Source: Symbiodinium natans (Eukaryota; Sar; Dinophyceae; Suessiales; Symbiodiniaceae). From it: a stretch of 62,000 bases of DNA. Within the stretch, counting starts at the first letter, position 1, and every line of letters starts with the position of its first letter. Shown one piece after another: positions 40,139 to 53,800 of the stretch. Where the stretch lies: NCBI GenBank assembly GCA_905221605.1, contig CAJNDS010001735.1:437636-499635 (forward strand). Direction: 5' to 3'. Below the pieces are notes generated by a model, which ran no database searches, had not been told where the DNA came from, and saw nothing but the letters and a program-made list of their open reading frames with translations. Position numbers and translations under genes: made by a program.

Positions 40139-41356
40139 GAGAAAACAATGGGGGGGGGGGGGGCTTCTTCTTGGGTGTGATGTTTTAAAGGGTTTTTAGG
40201 GGAAAAAGAGGGGGGTGGGGGGCTTCTTCTCTTCTTGGGCTTCGGGTGTTTGTGTTTCAGGCTTTTAGGGGGTTTAGGGGTTTGTTTCTGCCCAGTGCCT
40301 TGGATGCCTTTGGATGCAAGAAGGTCTGGCCCATGCGCAGTTTAGGCCACACACCCATGGCAAAGGCTGATTGCATACACCTTGGGCAGGTGCTGAGGAT
40401 GGTTGGGCGGAGTAGTTTTTCATTCAACCCACCCCCCCCTTTCGCACTTGCAAGGTCTGAGGCTGTAGATCTGCTGGCCTGCGCGTAAGGCGTAAGGTTC
40501 CCGCCCGCCAGTTGTAGTTTCCAAAAAACTCCCAGGCCCAACAATATGCAAATGACAACCTCCAACCCTAAACCCTAAACCCTAATCTCTGATCTCTAAA
40601 CTTGTTTTACAGCTTGAGACCCTGACCCCCAAAGATCTGAGGTTGGAAAACTTAGGATGGAGCGCCGAACGAATCATAACCGAAGCCTCAAAACCTAAAC
40701 CTAAATCGAGAGATGGGTAGCACAGACCTTCACAGAACCAGGTTCTGTCGACGGCCTTTGATATGGTCATGGCTTCTCCGGCAGCAGTGGACGGAAAGTC
40801 AGATGAAGTTCTCACAATGAATGAGGCAGCGATATTTGCTATTGTATATGTATATATACAGATATATACATATACACATACATGCATGCTCTGGTCCTAC
40901 TTCAGATCCCGTTCGCAGCAATCCAGTATTGGTTGTGCGGTAGAGGGGTTGTTTGTTTGAGCGGGATGCCCAGCGCGGAAGCACTTTTTTTGCTGCTTCC
41001 ATCGCGTTCAGGGTCGGAAACACTGTTGAAGTCATTGGGGGCCCGCTGCGAAGCCCACTATGGGGGAAGTTTCCGCAGGAGTTCCTACCTTGCTTTTGTG
41101 TCCCTATCAGCCGCGTTGCCCCCAAAGATAAACCCACTCCGCAAAACAGGGACCTCACAGGTATAGTTGTGACCTATTCGGGTCTTCATGATATCATACT
41201 GTTGCCGTATGCCGTATTGTACATGCGTATTTCAAATACTGCTTGTACTTGCAATTGTGCTTTGTGTGCGTTATGTCGGGTCCTAAAGATCAGGCGGAGA
41301 AGCCTTCAAGCTCATTCGTCACTGTTTGGGTTCCTCTTGTAGTGCACCTTCCTTTG

Positions 41357-41390
41357 TGCGTGTGTGTGTGTGTGTGTGTGTGTCTCTCTT

Positions 41391-41412
<22 letters not shown>
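41357..41412. repeat. GT and TC microsatellites
   Basis: (GT)n then (CT)n, just upstream of the S1 exon. Confidence 0.95.
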
Positions 41413-41423
<11 letters not shown>

Positions 41424-41486
41424 GTGTCCACGCACAAGGTGTGGATCCCCGCACAGCGGGTTTAGGGTTTAGGGAGTGCTGCCAAG

Positions 41487-41591
41487 GCAATCGCCATCCT
41501 GACCAACACGGTGTTTATTGGTGTGGAGGTGGGGCTTGCAGCTGTGCCGAAGGTTCTCTACGCCAAGCAAAGGCTAGATGCCGCGCCTTTT
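41487..41591 (+). CDS. channel exon: S1
   Basis: Reads AIAILTNTVFIGVEVGLAA, then VPKVLYAKQRLDAAPF. CCAAG/G acceptor, TTT/GTATGT donor, phase 0 at both ends. TTTAGGG units lie within 20 bp upstream. Confidence 0.8.
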
Positions 41592-41857
41592 GTATGTCAA
41601 CTGAGCTGGCCCGAAACCCCTAAACCCCTTAAACCCCTAATCCCTAAACCCCAAATCCCTTAAACCCGTAACCCCTAAACCCTAAACCCTAAAACCCCTA
41701 GCCCCTAACCCCTAAATCCTTCAGAACCCCTGAAGATTGAAGATAGACTCTCCAAACATTCTCTCAAGAGTCTCCAGACTATCAAGACACCCCCTAGACT
41801 CTCGATTTCTAGAACCCTAGAGCTTCTATAGCTTCTAGACTCTAGATTCTAGGCGGC

Positions 41858-41888
<31 letters not shown>

Positions 41889-44800
41889 AAAAGGCCATCG
41901 TGGCCGGGGTTCCCCGTGAGGGGGGCCTCTTCGCTGAGTAGAAGAAGAAGAAGAAGCAGAAGAAGAAGAAGAAGAATAGAAAGAAAGAGAGAGTGCGAGC
42001 TGTGAGCCTGCTCCTTACAGGTGCAGTCATCCATCTCCGGCGGTTCTCATCCGGCTTTTCAGGCATCTTGTGGGCAGCCAGCGGCCCCCGAAACTTGACG
42101 CTCGAACCCTCAACCTTGGGTTTAGGGTTTAGGGTTTAGGGTTTAGGGTTTAGGGTTCAGGGTTGAGGGTGTAAACCGTGAATCGGCACCCAGCACTTCA
42201 TGAAGGCTTGGGGCCCTTTTGCGCGGCGTAGGCGTTGCGCCGCAGCCCAAAGTAGGATGTGCCTGCGTCGTTCTAGTGTGGACATGAAGTCGTGCCACCC
42301 CTCGCATCACAACTCTCGCGGGCCTGAGAAAGGCTAGACAGTAGGGTCCAGAGAGGGCCACTGAGCAGGTGTCACCTAAGGCTCAAGAGCTGAGATTTTG
42401 GGTTTAGGGTCGTTGCTGTCGTGGGCTGCATGAAGCCTTGTGAGTGTTGCTGGCACCTCCTCCCTAAAAGGGTTCTGTAAGGGGGGGGGGAGAAGGTACC
42501 AAATTCCCTCCCGTAAGAACTTGTGTGTTCAACCCGCATCTCCTTTAAGAGCTTCTGAGGTGATTCGGGACGTGTACACTGTCATCTTCTCAGTGCCTCA
42601 GCTCATAGCATCTTCTTAGACTCAGGTATGGCAGGGGTCTGCAGGGTAGAGTGTTTGGTGTGGCGTTTAAGGCGGCGGAAGTTAGGGGTTAGTTTGTTAC
42701 AGCTCCCGGCGCATGTGCAGGAGCGTGGGTCGCATTTGGGCTAGGCCAAGGCACCGGCGGGCGCTTGACGATGCTCTTGGAGTGCGCCCCCATCTTCAGA
42801 CGCGTGACACCCAAGGTGGAGCTGTTCTTGCGGCTGGCAGCAACTGGCTGCGACTTCTTCTGCTCTTCTGACTGGCGATGGAACATGCTGGACCTGGTCA
42901 TCGTGTGTCCTGCCTTCATTTCTGCTTGGGGACGTAGGCTTCCTTGGGAGTCGTGGCTTCTGGCTCGTGGTGTGTGATCTGCCCATTTTTTCACTTATTT
43001 GGAGCCAGCCCGGGTGAATCTTGTTGTTGCCCTGGCCCCTGAAGCCAAATTACCTGGAGGTTGAGCTCGTGGTGGGAAACCTTCATCGAGTATCATGCCC
43101 TGCATGCCGACACGGAAGGCTGTGGGGCAACAGTGGAGCGCAGATGTAGTTCAGTGCCCACCATGATGTGTGACTGCCAAACTACTCTCATAGTTGGCTG
43201 GTGACTGCAATTGCACTTGCATCGGCGGTAGGGATGTTGAGACGTAGGCCCCGTGCCTTTCGGGCATCTGAATACGTAGAGGGGCCCGAAGCCCTAAACT
43301 CCTAAGCCCTGAAACCCAACCTCAAGCTTTCAACGTGAGTGGGCTGCTTGGTATGCTTGTTGTGTTCTACTTGATTTGGTCTATTTAATTCAGACCTCCA
43401 CTGCTTAGCTGCTTGGGGGGGGGGGGGGGCGGGGGAACTGGAAACAAAGCACTAGAGGGGGAAGAGTAATCCTCACACATTTCTACAAGCAGCGAGTGCT
43501 GTGCCCTGTAGTGCGACTCTTGAGTCAGCCAGGTGGCAAAAAAGAGGCCCGAAAACCTAAACCCTACACCCTAACCTCTAAACCCTAGACCCCAAACCCT
43601 AAACCCGAAGCCTTGAACCCGAAAGACTCGAGACGCTGCGCGAGGCTTGGACTCGGTCAGCGGTGTGACCGGACTCCGCGCCCGCGTTGCAGATGTTGGG
43701 GCTTCGGGCTTCGGGGTTTGGTTTAGGGTTTAGGGTTTAGGGTTTAGGGTTTAGGGTTTAGGGTTTAGGGTTTAGGGTTGAGGAGTTAGACTTGGCAGCC
43801 CAGTGGTACCCTTTTCCCTGCTTTTGGTTCAAGCTTCCCATGAAAAGTAACCAACCCGAACCAGGGTACCCTCATTTGAACATGGTCACTGGGCTACCAA
43901 GTAGAGGCCCCAAGAACCCCTAGGCCCTAGAAGAAACTATCAAAAAGCCTAAAACCCCAGGACGCACCCCTAAAGGGATCCCTAGTCAGGACCCTCAAAA
44001 ACAGACCCTGAAAACCTAAACCCCCCAAACCTCCGAAAGCTTTGTGGGGCAAGGCGGGCTGTGGGATTCGGGCTCTGTATGTCAGTGATTTGTTCAGGGT
44101 TTATGGTTTGGGGCCGGGGATGGGGGGTTTAGGGTTTGGGGTTTGGGGTTGACTTGGTTTGGACTGGTAGGTCTTTTGGGGCAGACCGGTCGCTTGTGCC
44201 CGCTTTAGGCTGGTCAGTTGTGCCCGCCTTACGCGGGTCACTTGTGCCCGCGTACGTGCCTCAAATCACAGCAGGGCCGCACTTTGGGCCACCTCCCGCC
44301 AAAACGCAGACCTGTCACTTGTGCCCACCTTTCGGTCTTAAAATATGGCAGGGCCACAGGATGAGGTGTTTGTCGGTTGAAAAGTCGCGTCCCTGCCACA
44401 TCCGGCAGGCTCTCTGCCCCTGCCAACAAGCTTATTCTTGTCCCCCCCCCCCCCCCCCCCCCCCCCCTCCCCCCCCCTCCCCCCTCCTCACCCGTTGGGA
44501 CTGGATGTGGTTGACTGGATGTGGTTGTGTTGCCCCCCCCAGGGCGGGTGACCGGCGTCAAACAAGCTTATTCTTATCCCCCCCCCCTCCCCTCCCCCCC
44601 GCCCGTTGCAGGGCGGGTGACTGGATGTTATTCTTGTCCCCCCCCTCCCCTCCCCCCCCCTCCTCCTCACCCGTTGGGACTGGATGTGGTTGACTGGATG
44701 TGGTTGTGTTGACCGCCTCAAACAAGCTTATTCTTATCCCCCCCCCCTCCCCACCCCCCCACCCCCCCAGAAACGTGGGCACAAGTGACGGGGTACGTGG

Positions 44801-47800
44801 GCACAAGTGACGGGGTACGTGGGCGCAAGTGACCCGAAACCGCGTGTGGGCACAAGTGACCGCGATCGCGTGGGCACAAGTGACGGGGCTGCCTCCGTCT
44901 TTTGGGGTCCTTGGGCTTTCATTTCAATCGGCCCCAGTCTGTAGACAGCCCTATACGACCCGTAGACCCTTATCTATATGACTATCTACATCCTAAACGC
45001 TAAACCGAAAGCTGAACCCTAAACCCGAATCCCTAAACCCAAGCCCTCTTCTCCCCTTCGCAATCCTCCACCCCAAGGCACCCTGCGCATCGTCCGCATT
45101 ACCCGACTGGTTCGAATCGCCCGCATTGCCCCGTGGCCCCGGTTCTTCAGTTTCCTCAGGGGGCCTAGAGGCCTAACCCTTGTCAACCCTGAACCCTTTG
45201 CAAACGCACGGCCCTCAGATCATGAGGAAGTGAGAAGTAGAAGCGGCTTAAACTGTCCGCAAAAAGGCACCCTGTAGCCTAGGTGTCATACGATGGTCAC
45301 CCGAACTCCTATCACCTCCTCCCCGCACGAAATTCTCCTGTGGGTCCGATGTTGAATCTTGAACAAAAACCCTACACATTAGACCCTGAACCCTAAACCC
45401 TAAGCCGAGTTGCACAGCCAGATGCCCAAGAAAAGAGTGCTGCTGAAACCCCTAAGTTCTAAGACCTCCAGCCCGACCTTCACTCTTTTATGGGGGGGGC
45501 GAGGGGGGCTTCAGAGTTCAGAGTTTCAGTCCCAGGCTTGAGAGAAGAGAACAGGAAGAACGGGAATCTCGGGCTTAAGGTGGAAGCTTGCCCCTTGGGC
45601 GCTAGGGTTCAGGGTTTGTAGGCTTTAGGGTTTAGGGCCCCAAGCCCGCCACAAGATCAATCGTGAATTCAGGGCCCCCTGTGGAGGTGCCACAGGTTCC
45701 CACCCTTAAGAGAACGACAAAGCGCAAACCGAAGCAAAAGGCACGTGAACCACCAGAGAGATGGTGCTTCAGAGCTGTATATATAGTGTAAAAATGCAGT
45801 TAAAGAAATACAGACAGGTATATAACATTAGATTTACTGCAAGCATATACAAACATGTGTTTGTAGGTGAGCACTTAACTTAAACCCACGAAAACTCGCG
45901 GCTCACCCCCCCTAAACCCCCCCTCAAAGAGCAAAACTCCCTGCCATCTGAGACTCGAGTCCTGCGGGTCATCATGGCGTTGAGGACGCTGACGCAGTCG
46001 ATCATCTACACCTTGCAACCTGGATGTAAAGGCTTTCGGGATTATTATGGGGTTTGGGGTTTAGGGTTTGGGGGTTCTTCAGGGAGGGGGCTTCAAGGGG
46101 GGGGGGGGGTGTAATCCACGGTTCCCCAATCCCCACTGCTCCCTAAAGGCTCCCTAAGCTTCCTTAAGGCTCCCTAGGTACCTACCCCCCTTGAACCCGG
46201 CTTTCTGAAGAACCCTACAAGTTTATGGTTGCTCGAAAAACCCCTCGAGAACCTCCAAAAGTGGCCACCACGAGCCGGGCCAGTCCCCTTTGCCGGCCAG
46301 CAGTGTTTCGCCCATCCACCTTCAACCTTGAACTCTACACCCTACACCCTACACCCTAAACCCTAAACCCCAACCCCAAACCCCAAACCCTAAACCCTCT
46401 GAGGGTTTCGGAAATGTATGTGAGGTTTGAGTTTGGGAGGTTTCACTACATAGTTGTGCTTTGCAACCCGCCGTCATATCTTGAAGCCATCAGGCAACCT
46501 CTTCGGCATAGTGCTGGAAGGGCTTTCTCCAAAGGTTGTCGTACAGTGACCCCGCATTGCTGTGGCTAGTCGAGTGGCTCTAGGAGTCCCAGTTTCTCAA
46601 GACTTTGGTAGCCCAGTGGTACTGCAGGGATATGCTACGATTTGCATGAGAACACCCCGGAAAAAGCCTATATTGCCTTAGAAAGAAGAAAATGTTTTTC
46701 TTTTCTTTTATTTCTTATTATATATATATATATTTTTTTTTTTTGGGGGGGGGAGGTTCGTAAACAAGTAGTAGTATATGGGACTATATGAGGTATATAG
46801 ACGGGTGATATAGAGGGAATAAGGTTAAGGGTCGTTTCTCTAGGGGCCCCTCCTTATACCCCTTAAAGCTTGGTTGCCCCAGTGGTAGCCTTTTTCCCCT
46901 TTTTCTTATTGGTCCTTTGGTTCCCCTCATCAAGCAACCAAAACCCCCAAAATCTCTAAACCCTAAACCCTATGGTTTGCTGGGCTACCAAGAGACTTCA
47001 GGGTTGTCGTAGGGCTTAGGGCAACGGTTTTGGGGTCGAAGCTCGCACTGCTTCAATGGTTTAGGAGAGGACTATGGGTCTAAACCCGGAACCCGGAACC
47101 CTAAACCCTAAACCCTAAACCCTAAACACTAAACACTAAATATGCTGCCCAGGAAGTCGCTGATCTGGGTGACTTGGCCGCACATCTCTGAAGTGAAGCC
47201 CCCCACGGACGGCCCTGTAGACCCTTAAACCCTCTACAACCCAAAACCCTAAACCCTAAACCCTAAACCCTAAACCCTAAACCCCACAATTTCCTTTAGT
47301 TCTATTGCTATTCTTGGTGAGTGCTTCTCCGGCTCCTTGTATGGGGTGAGTCTGTGCATTGGGGTGTCCTTTTGGGGGACACTCTGAGGCCTTGGTTCTG
47401 CTTGTCTTGATCGCCCCTTGGCCTTTTTCGGGGGGTTTAGGGGGCGGCCTTGAAAACTGCAGGGTTTGGGTCTGCTTAGGGTCTTGAAATAAGAAATGTT
47501 CCAGGGCAAGGGGCCCCAGGGCTGACAGTTCTGTTATGGGTATTCAGCACTGAAGTTCGGTTTGCATGCGGCACTGGGGTTGCAGGATTTCTGCGGGCTC
47601 GTGTGTTGAGGGTTTAAACCTTTGGGGCAGAGAGTCGGGGTGCGCCGCAGCTTCATTCGGGGAGGTAACGGTCGAAGCATAAACCTTAAACCTGAACCTG
47701 GGGGGGGTTTAGGGTTTAGGGTTTAGGGTTCAGGGTTTAGGGTTTGCCGGCAGCCTCCAAAGTCCGTTGCTCAAAAGGGTTTAGGGTTTGGGGTAATAAC

Positions 47801-50800
47801 TAAACCCTAAACCCTAAACCCCAAACCCCAAACCCGAAACCCGAAACCAAACCCCTAAAGGACATCCTTCGTGCCAGGTGTATGTTTTCGCAGGGTGACT
47901 TCCATGGTCAAAATTTCCCCCAGGTGTATGTTTTCGGCATCCTCTTTGCGCAGGACTGCGGGGCGTGCATTTTGAACTTGGACTCCGGTTTAGGGTTTAG
48001 GGTTTCGGGTTTCGGATTTAGGGTTTGAAGTGCAAAAAGGTTTGAGGGTGGGAGGAGGGGCCGAACTTGCTGTTTGCGAGGATTGAGAACTGCTGAGCTG
48101 GATTGGCAACTTGCTGTTTTGTTGTGCTTGTTCCGATCTGTATGAGGGCCACAGTGTGCGTCGAGCTTTGCGGAGCGAGAAATAACCCAACCCAAAGCCC
48201 CAAAACCCAAAAACCCCAGAACCCCAAAACCCAAAACCCAAAGCCCGAAACCCTGCAGACACTGACTCTACACCCTAAACCCTAAACCCTAAACCCTAGA
48301 CCTTGGGCCCTCCTAAACCCTAAACCCAAAACCCAAGACCCTAGACCCTAAACCCTAAACCCTAAACCCTTAGCCTGAGCCCCACGGAAGGCAGTCAACG
48401 ACCACCTCGCCGATGCGCTCGCCGACGCGGTCGGAACTGGCTTGAGCCAAGAGGACGGGTAGTGCTGAGCTGGGCTCCGGTTTAGGGGAGCAGGGTTTTG
48501 GGTTTAGGGTTTAGGGTTTAGGGGAGAAGGTTTTGGGTTTGGGGTTTCGGGTTGAGGGTTGCAAAGGTTGCGGGAGCTAAAGGTCTGGGGTTTGGAAGTT
48601 TCGGTTTCAGGGTGTAGGGATTAGGTGAGGGTTTCGAGGTCTAGTTTAGGGGTTTAGGCTTAGGGGGGTTTAGGGGGTTTATGGGCCTAGGGTTCAGGGG
48701 TTCAGGGGTTTCGGGGTCGTGGCAGCCCCTGCGCAAAAAGGGGTTTGGGGGTTTGGGGTGAGGGTTTAAGGGCGGTTACCACTTCTGGGGTCTGCATTAT
48801 CCGAAACCCGAAGACAAGACCTTCAACCCCTGAACCCTAATCCAGGAGCCTAAGTAGCAAAATGCACGGCTTGGGGTTTGAAATGTTTAGGGTCTAGGGT
48901 TTGGGGTTTAGGGTTTAGGGTTTAGGGATGTGGGGTTTAGATCCGAAAGCCATGGCCTCACGGGGGGTCTTTGCCGTTTCGGGAAGGAAGAGGCAGCCGC
49001 AAGAAGATACTTCGAAGACCTGCCGTGCCTCTGCCTGGAGATGTGTGCTGGGTTTGGGGATTGGGGGATCAGGGTTCAGGGTTTAGGGTTGAAGGTTCTT
49101 ACAAGTCACATGTTTTGCCGGCAGCCTCCAACGTCCGTTGCTCAGGGTTGAAGGTTGAGGGTTTAGGGTTTAGGGCTATCTGTTTCGTTCTTTTTTCCTG
49201 GGCAGCCTGATGGCACGGATGGAGAGACGGAGAGAGACGGAGAGCGAGATGCTGGAGCTCAGGCAGACCATGCTCAGCCTGTTCATGAGCATTGCCGGCG
49301 GTGTGAGTTGGGAAGAGGCCCTTTCGAGGGCCTAAACCCTAAACCCGGGGCAGTGCGGGTGGCAAAGAAAAACTAAACCCGAAACCCTAAAACGACAAAC
49401 CCTAAACCCTAAACCCTGAACCCTGAACCCTGAACCCTGAACGCTGAACCCTACCTCAAGAGGCCCAGGCCTACTTAAACTTCTGAAGCACATGGGCGCA
49501 GCCTTGTGCTGCGCCAGGCATGGTCAAGTGGCACCCAGCACGGGCATACCTGGGAACCGATATTTCAACGCAGGGGCAAGAGGGTCAATGCCGGGAGTTT
49601 CCGCGCCTGTAAGCTCAAGCGGTGCTTTGGCAGCACAACGCCGATAGCACAAGCACGAGAATCAACCACAGCATCAGAAGAAGCCCTGCGGAGGCTCAAG
49701 AAGCACGCCCACAACCCCAAACCCTAAACCCTAAACCCTCAACCCTAAACCCTAAACCCTAAACCCTGAACCCTGAACCCTAAACCAAACCCTAAACCCT
49801 AAACATACCCCAGAACCAACACACATCCCCTGAACCCTAAACTCCAAAAACCCCTAACCCCTGAACCCTACACACTCAACCCTAAAGCCTACATGAACTT
49901 AGGGTCTGCCAGGTGATCGTGCCACTGCGAGCCATCTCCCTCGTCTGGGTTGTGATTTTTTTGATGTACGCATCCCGGCGGGAACGTGAGTGCTATCGCC
50001 CAAGTGAGTGCGGGGCTCTTGACTTTGGCAGAGATCTGTCTTCTGACTTTCTTCTTCATCCCTGCAGCAGCCCGAGTGGCAAAAGCAACCCAAAGTGTGT
50101 ACGGGGTATATAGGTGTATGCATGGGGACCTCGAAAGCTTTTTTCTTATATATATATATATATATGTATATTTATATATACATATATATATATAGTTTTT
50201 TGCATGCCCGCCATCGTTGTCTACAAAACATAATTATGCGCCAAGGTATCTTTCACCTATTTTGCTGTTCTCAATGTAACTTGGCTGCATGCATGCGCAG
50301 GGAGGATGTAGGAACCCCGTAAGGTGTATAAGCAACCCTAAGCCCTAAACCCTAAACCCTAAACTGAAACCCTAAACCCTAAACCCTAAACCCTGCGGCC
50401 CAAAACAAACCCGAAACGCGAAAACCGAAGGCCCATACTTGAGGCTCTGTTTTGGGTGAGCTGCGGTCGTTTTCAGGGTTTCTCGGTCGTAAAGCTGATA
50501 AGTTAGGGGTTTAGGGATTTGGCTTAGGGTTAGAGGTTCAGGGTTTAGGCTGATCAGGTTGTGCAAGCAGCCGTCCCCACCCAGCCCAGATGGGAAAAAA
50601 GGGTCTATGGGGTGTTGGGCTTAGGGTTTAGCGTTTTGGGGTTTCGGGTGACGGTCCGTTCGGTTATTGGTGTCAGCGTTGACGTGGCTTCTCTGACGGC
50701 AGTGACAGGGAGTAACGGGACTGCCAGACAGGCCCAGAATCAGAATGGGTTTAGGGTTTAGGGTAGTTTAGGGTTCAGGGTTTAGGGTTAAGGGTTAAGG

Positions 50801-53800
50801 GGTTAGGGTTCAGGGTAAACCCTAAACCCTAAATCCAGTCAATTAGTCCGTTGTTCATCTTTTGCCGTCCTTGCCCCCCTCATGCGTGGGCGTGGGCGTC
50901 GGCGTGTTGAAATCCCCCGTGCTCTTCGCGAATTGTTGGAGACGGCTTGCCAGGATAAGGTTCCGCCACTTTGCCGTCAGTTTCCCCCTTCTGGTGTGGA
51001 CGGCGGCGTTTTCGACTACCCCCCTTGCCAGCGGGACAGGTTTCCTTTCGTCAAGCATGTCATTCGCGAGGCTTGGAGGCGCAAGATGTTAGAGCAGCAC
51101 TCTAGCTCTTCAAGGAGGGATGCAGTGTTCATTGACTACGATGAACGTTGCATGAAGAGGGTCAGAACTTATGCCGCTGAGAGCAGGCACAGTCTGGCAA
51201 TCTTGTCAGGGGCGTACGTTTCTCACGCCCGGTTTGCTCAGATGACCGGCTCCGAGATGCCTTTGTGCCCGTACTGCAATGAAAGGAGTTCTGTGCCATC
51301 CAGAGACCACGTCTGGTGGCATTGCCAAGGGATCTCGCGTCCTCAGGGCCTCCGGCCGTTGACTGAGGCGCAGAGATTGTTGGGTTGGCCTGCGGGAGGC
51401 AGGCACGTCGATCATGATCGTCGCGTGCTAGCTTTTCTTGAAAAGGTGAGGGAAAGTGACCTGAAGCTCCGCTACGAGCGGTGATGCTTCGCTCCGCCCT
51501 ACTGAGGATTTCTTTTCGGCTCAGGACTCGCTCTGCTGTCGTCTCGTCCCTCCCACTTCGTGTGGGCGGACGGATGACGCTTCGCGCAGCTAAGGATTTC
51601 TTTTTCAGATAAGGTTCCGCCACTTTGCCGTCAGTTCCCCCTTCTGGTGTGGACGGCGGCGTTTTCGACTACCCCCCCCCCCCTTGCCAGGTGGTTACCG
51701 GCGTTTTCTGCCAGCATCTTGTCTGCAGAGTGGCATGTTTTGCAGGTCGCGGGTAGACCCGATGGCTTCGAATGTTGTTGTCTTGACCCTGCCCGAGCCC
51801 GGCAATTTAAACCTGAGCTTCCTCAACATCAGATAAGAATATATAGCAACATCATTATCGCAAAATCGACGAACACACGAAAATGACAACGTATAAAGTA
51901 ATCTAATCATATAGTAATCAAACCATCTACGTCTATTCTATAGTCATGTGTTAATTTCACAACAGAATATCATGATGACATAGGAACATCGTCATATAAG
52001 AAGGTCACAAGATAAACATACATTACCATAGTCGTAGAACGGCATCCGAAGCCTCCCAGGCAAAACCCTAAACCCTAAACCCTAAACCCTAAACCCTAAA
52101 CCCTAAACCCTAAACCCTAAACCCCAAAACCCTAAACCCTCCCAAAAACACCCCCAGGAGCGCCATTGACAGCGCGCAGAGCGACCACGACATGGTCTTG
52201 CAGTCCATCCTTGCCAACAAGCAGGCTGCTGTAAACCCTCAGGGTTCAGGGTTTCGGGTTTCGGGTTTAGGGACGCACCCTAAGCCCTAAGGCCTAAGCC
52301 CTAAGCCCTAAGCCCTAAGCCCTAAGCCCCAAGGCCCTAAGCCCTAAGCCCCCAAGCCCCAAGCCCCAAGCCCCAAGCTTTTCGTCCTAAGCCCTAAGCC
52401 CTCAGCCTTCAGCCCTGAGCTCTGAGCCCTGATGGCATAAAATCCTAATCCTCAGCAAAGGGTCGAAGGTAGTCCAGCGGTACTCTTCTCCTTTTTTTTT
52501 TTTCTGGTCCAAGGTTCCTTTAAAAGTTTACAAACCCCAAAAGGGGTAACCCTTATGAAAAGATGGTTACTGGGCTACCAAGGGTTGCAGGTCGAATGTT
52601 CAGGGAGGCGGATTGAGCTGAGTCTGCCCCCCCGCGGACCCCTAGGTGAACTGGCTTAAGTTTCGGGTCTTGCAGTTTAGGGTTTAAAGCTTAGGGCATG
52701 CAGTTTCGGGTTTGGTTCTTGGTTTTGGCTCTCTTCGTAGAGCTTGTGTCATCAGTCTGCTTGGGGATCTTTACTAAGATCAGCCTTCCAGGTGGTTCCC
52801 CCAGACCCTGAGCCCAACAGACCCACCGCGTCAGGCTCACATCGAGAAAATCCGCTATTTGCTGCTCGGACGTGATTTTGCCAAGGGTGGTGGTGGGGGG
52901 TGGCGGGTCTTGTTCTGCAGCTTCAAAGGAAGCCCCTTAAATTTTAGGGGGTTTGCTTGAGTAGGCTTTATGGGTTATAGGGCTTATAGGGTTTCTAGGG
53001 CTTTTAGGGTTTTTAGGGGGCTTATATTCCAGCGTTTTTGGGGGCTTGTAGGGTGTTTAGGGGGTTTATGGGGGAATTTAGGGGGTTTATAGGTTCAAAG
53101 GGTTAATGGGGTTTAGGGGGTTTGTGGGGTTTATGGGGTTTATGGGGTTTATGGGGTTCAGGAAGGAGTGCTGTAGCATGTAGGGTTTAGGGTTTAGGGT
53201 GAGTCAGGCTCAAATTGTAGGTTTCCTGGATCGTGGTCCCCTGTTTGTGTGACACTTGGTATGGCACGGGCCGCCTGAAAGGGGACCTAAGCTCTGAAAA
53301 ACCCTCGCCCACTCACAAAGGCACCAAACAGCCCACACCATAAACCTTAACCCTAACCCTAAACCCTAAACCCTAAACCCTAAACCCTAAACCCCAAACC
53401 CCAAACCCCAAACCCCTATCGAAGGTTCAGTGAGATCGACCAAGAGGACTCAGGCGTGATCACTTTCCAGCGGCATGGCGGCCAGAGGTTGCTGACCCGA
53501 AGACATCCCCCCCCAAGTAGGAGGTTTAGGGTTTAGGGTTTAGGGTTTAGGGTTTAGGGTTTAGGGTTTAGGGTTTAGGGTTTAGGGTTTAGGGTTTAGG
53601 GTTTAGGGTTTAGGGCTTGGACTTCGCTCTTTACACAGACTCATTTAGACCCTCCTAAATGTTCTCTCATTAGAGTCCTTCGTCCTAAACCCTGGGTTAG
53701 GGTTTAGGGTTTAGGGTTTGGGGTTTAGGGTTTAGGTTCCGCAGAGTTTCGGTCTTGCGAGGAACCCCAGTAGCCCACGAACGGCGGAGGAAGCTTAGCG

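Noticed and set aside
49206-49262. Exon reading LMARMERRRETESEML upstream of the pore helix
   Set aside because: The open frame joins the pore exon, but phase with the turret exon (RYFEDLP) fits only an acceptor at 49262, so this part is intronic in the model.
50882-51484. 200-codon ORF as an intact host gene
   Set aside because: It lies in the channel's S6 intron, ends in a retrotransposon-type zinc motif, lacks a catalytic core and is partly duplicated next to an acceptor; treated as element debris.
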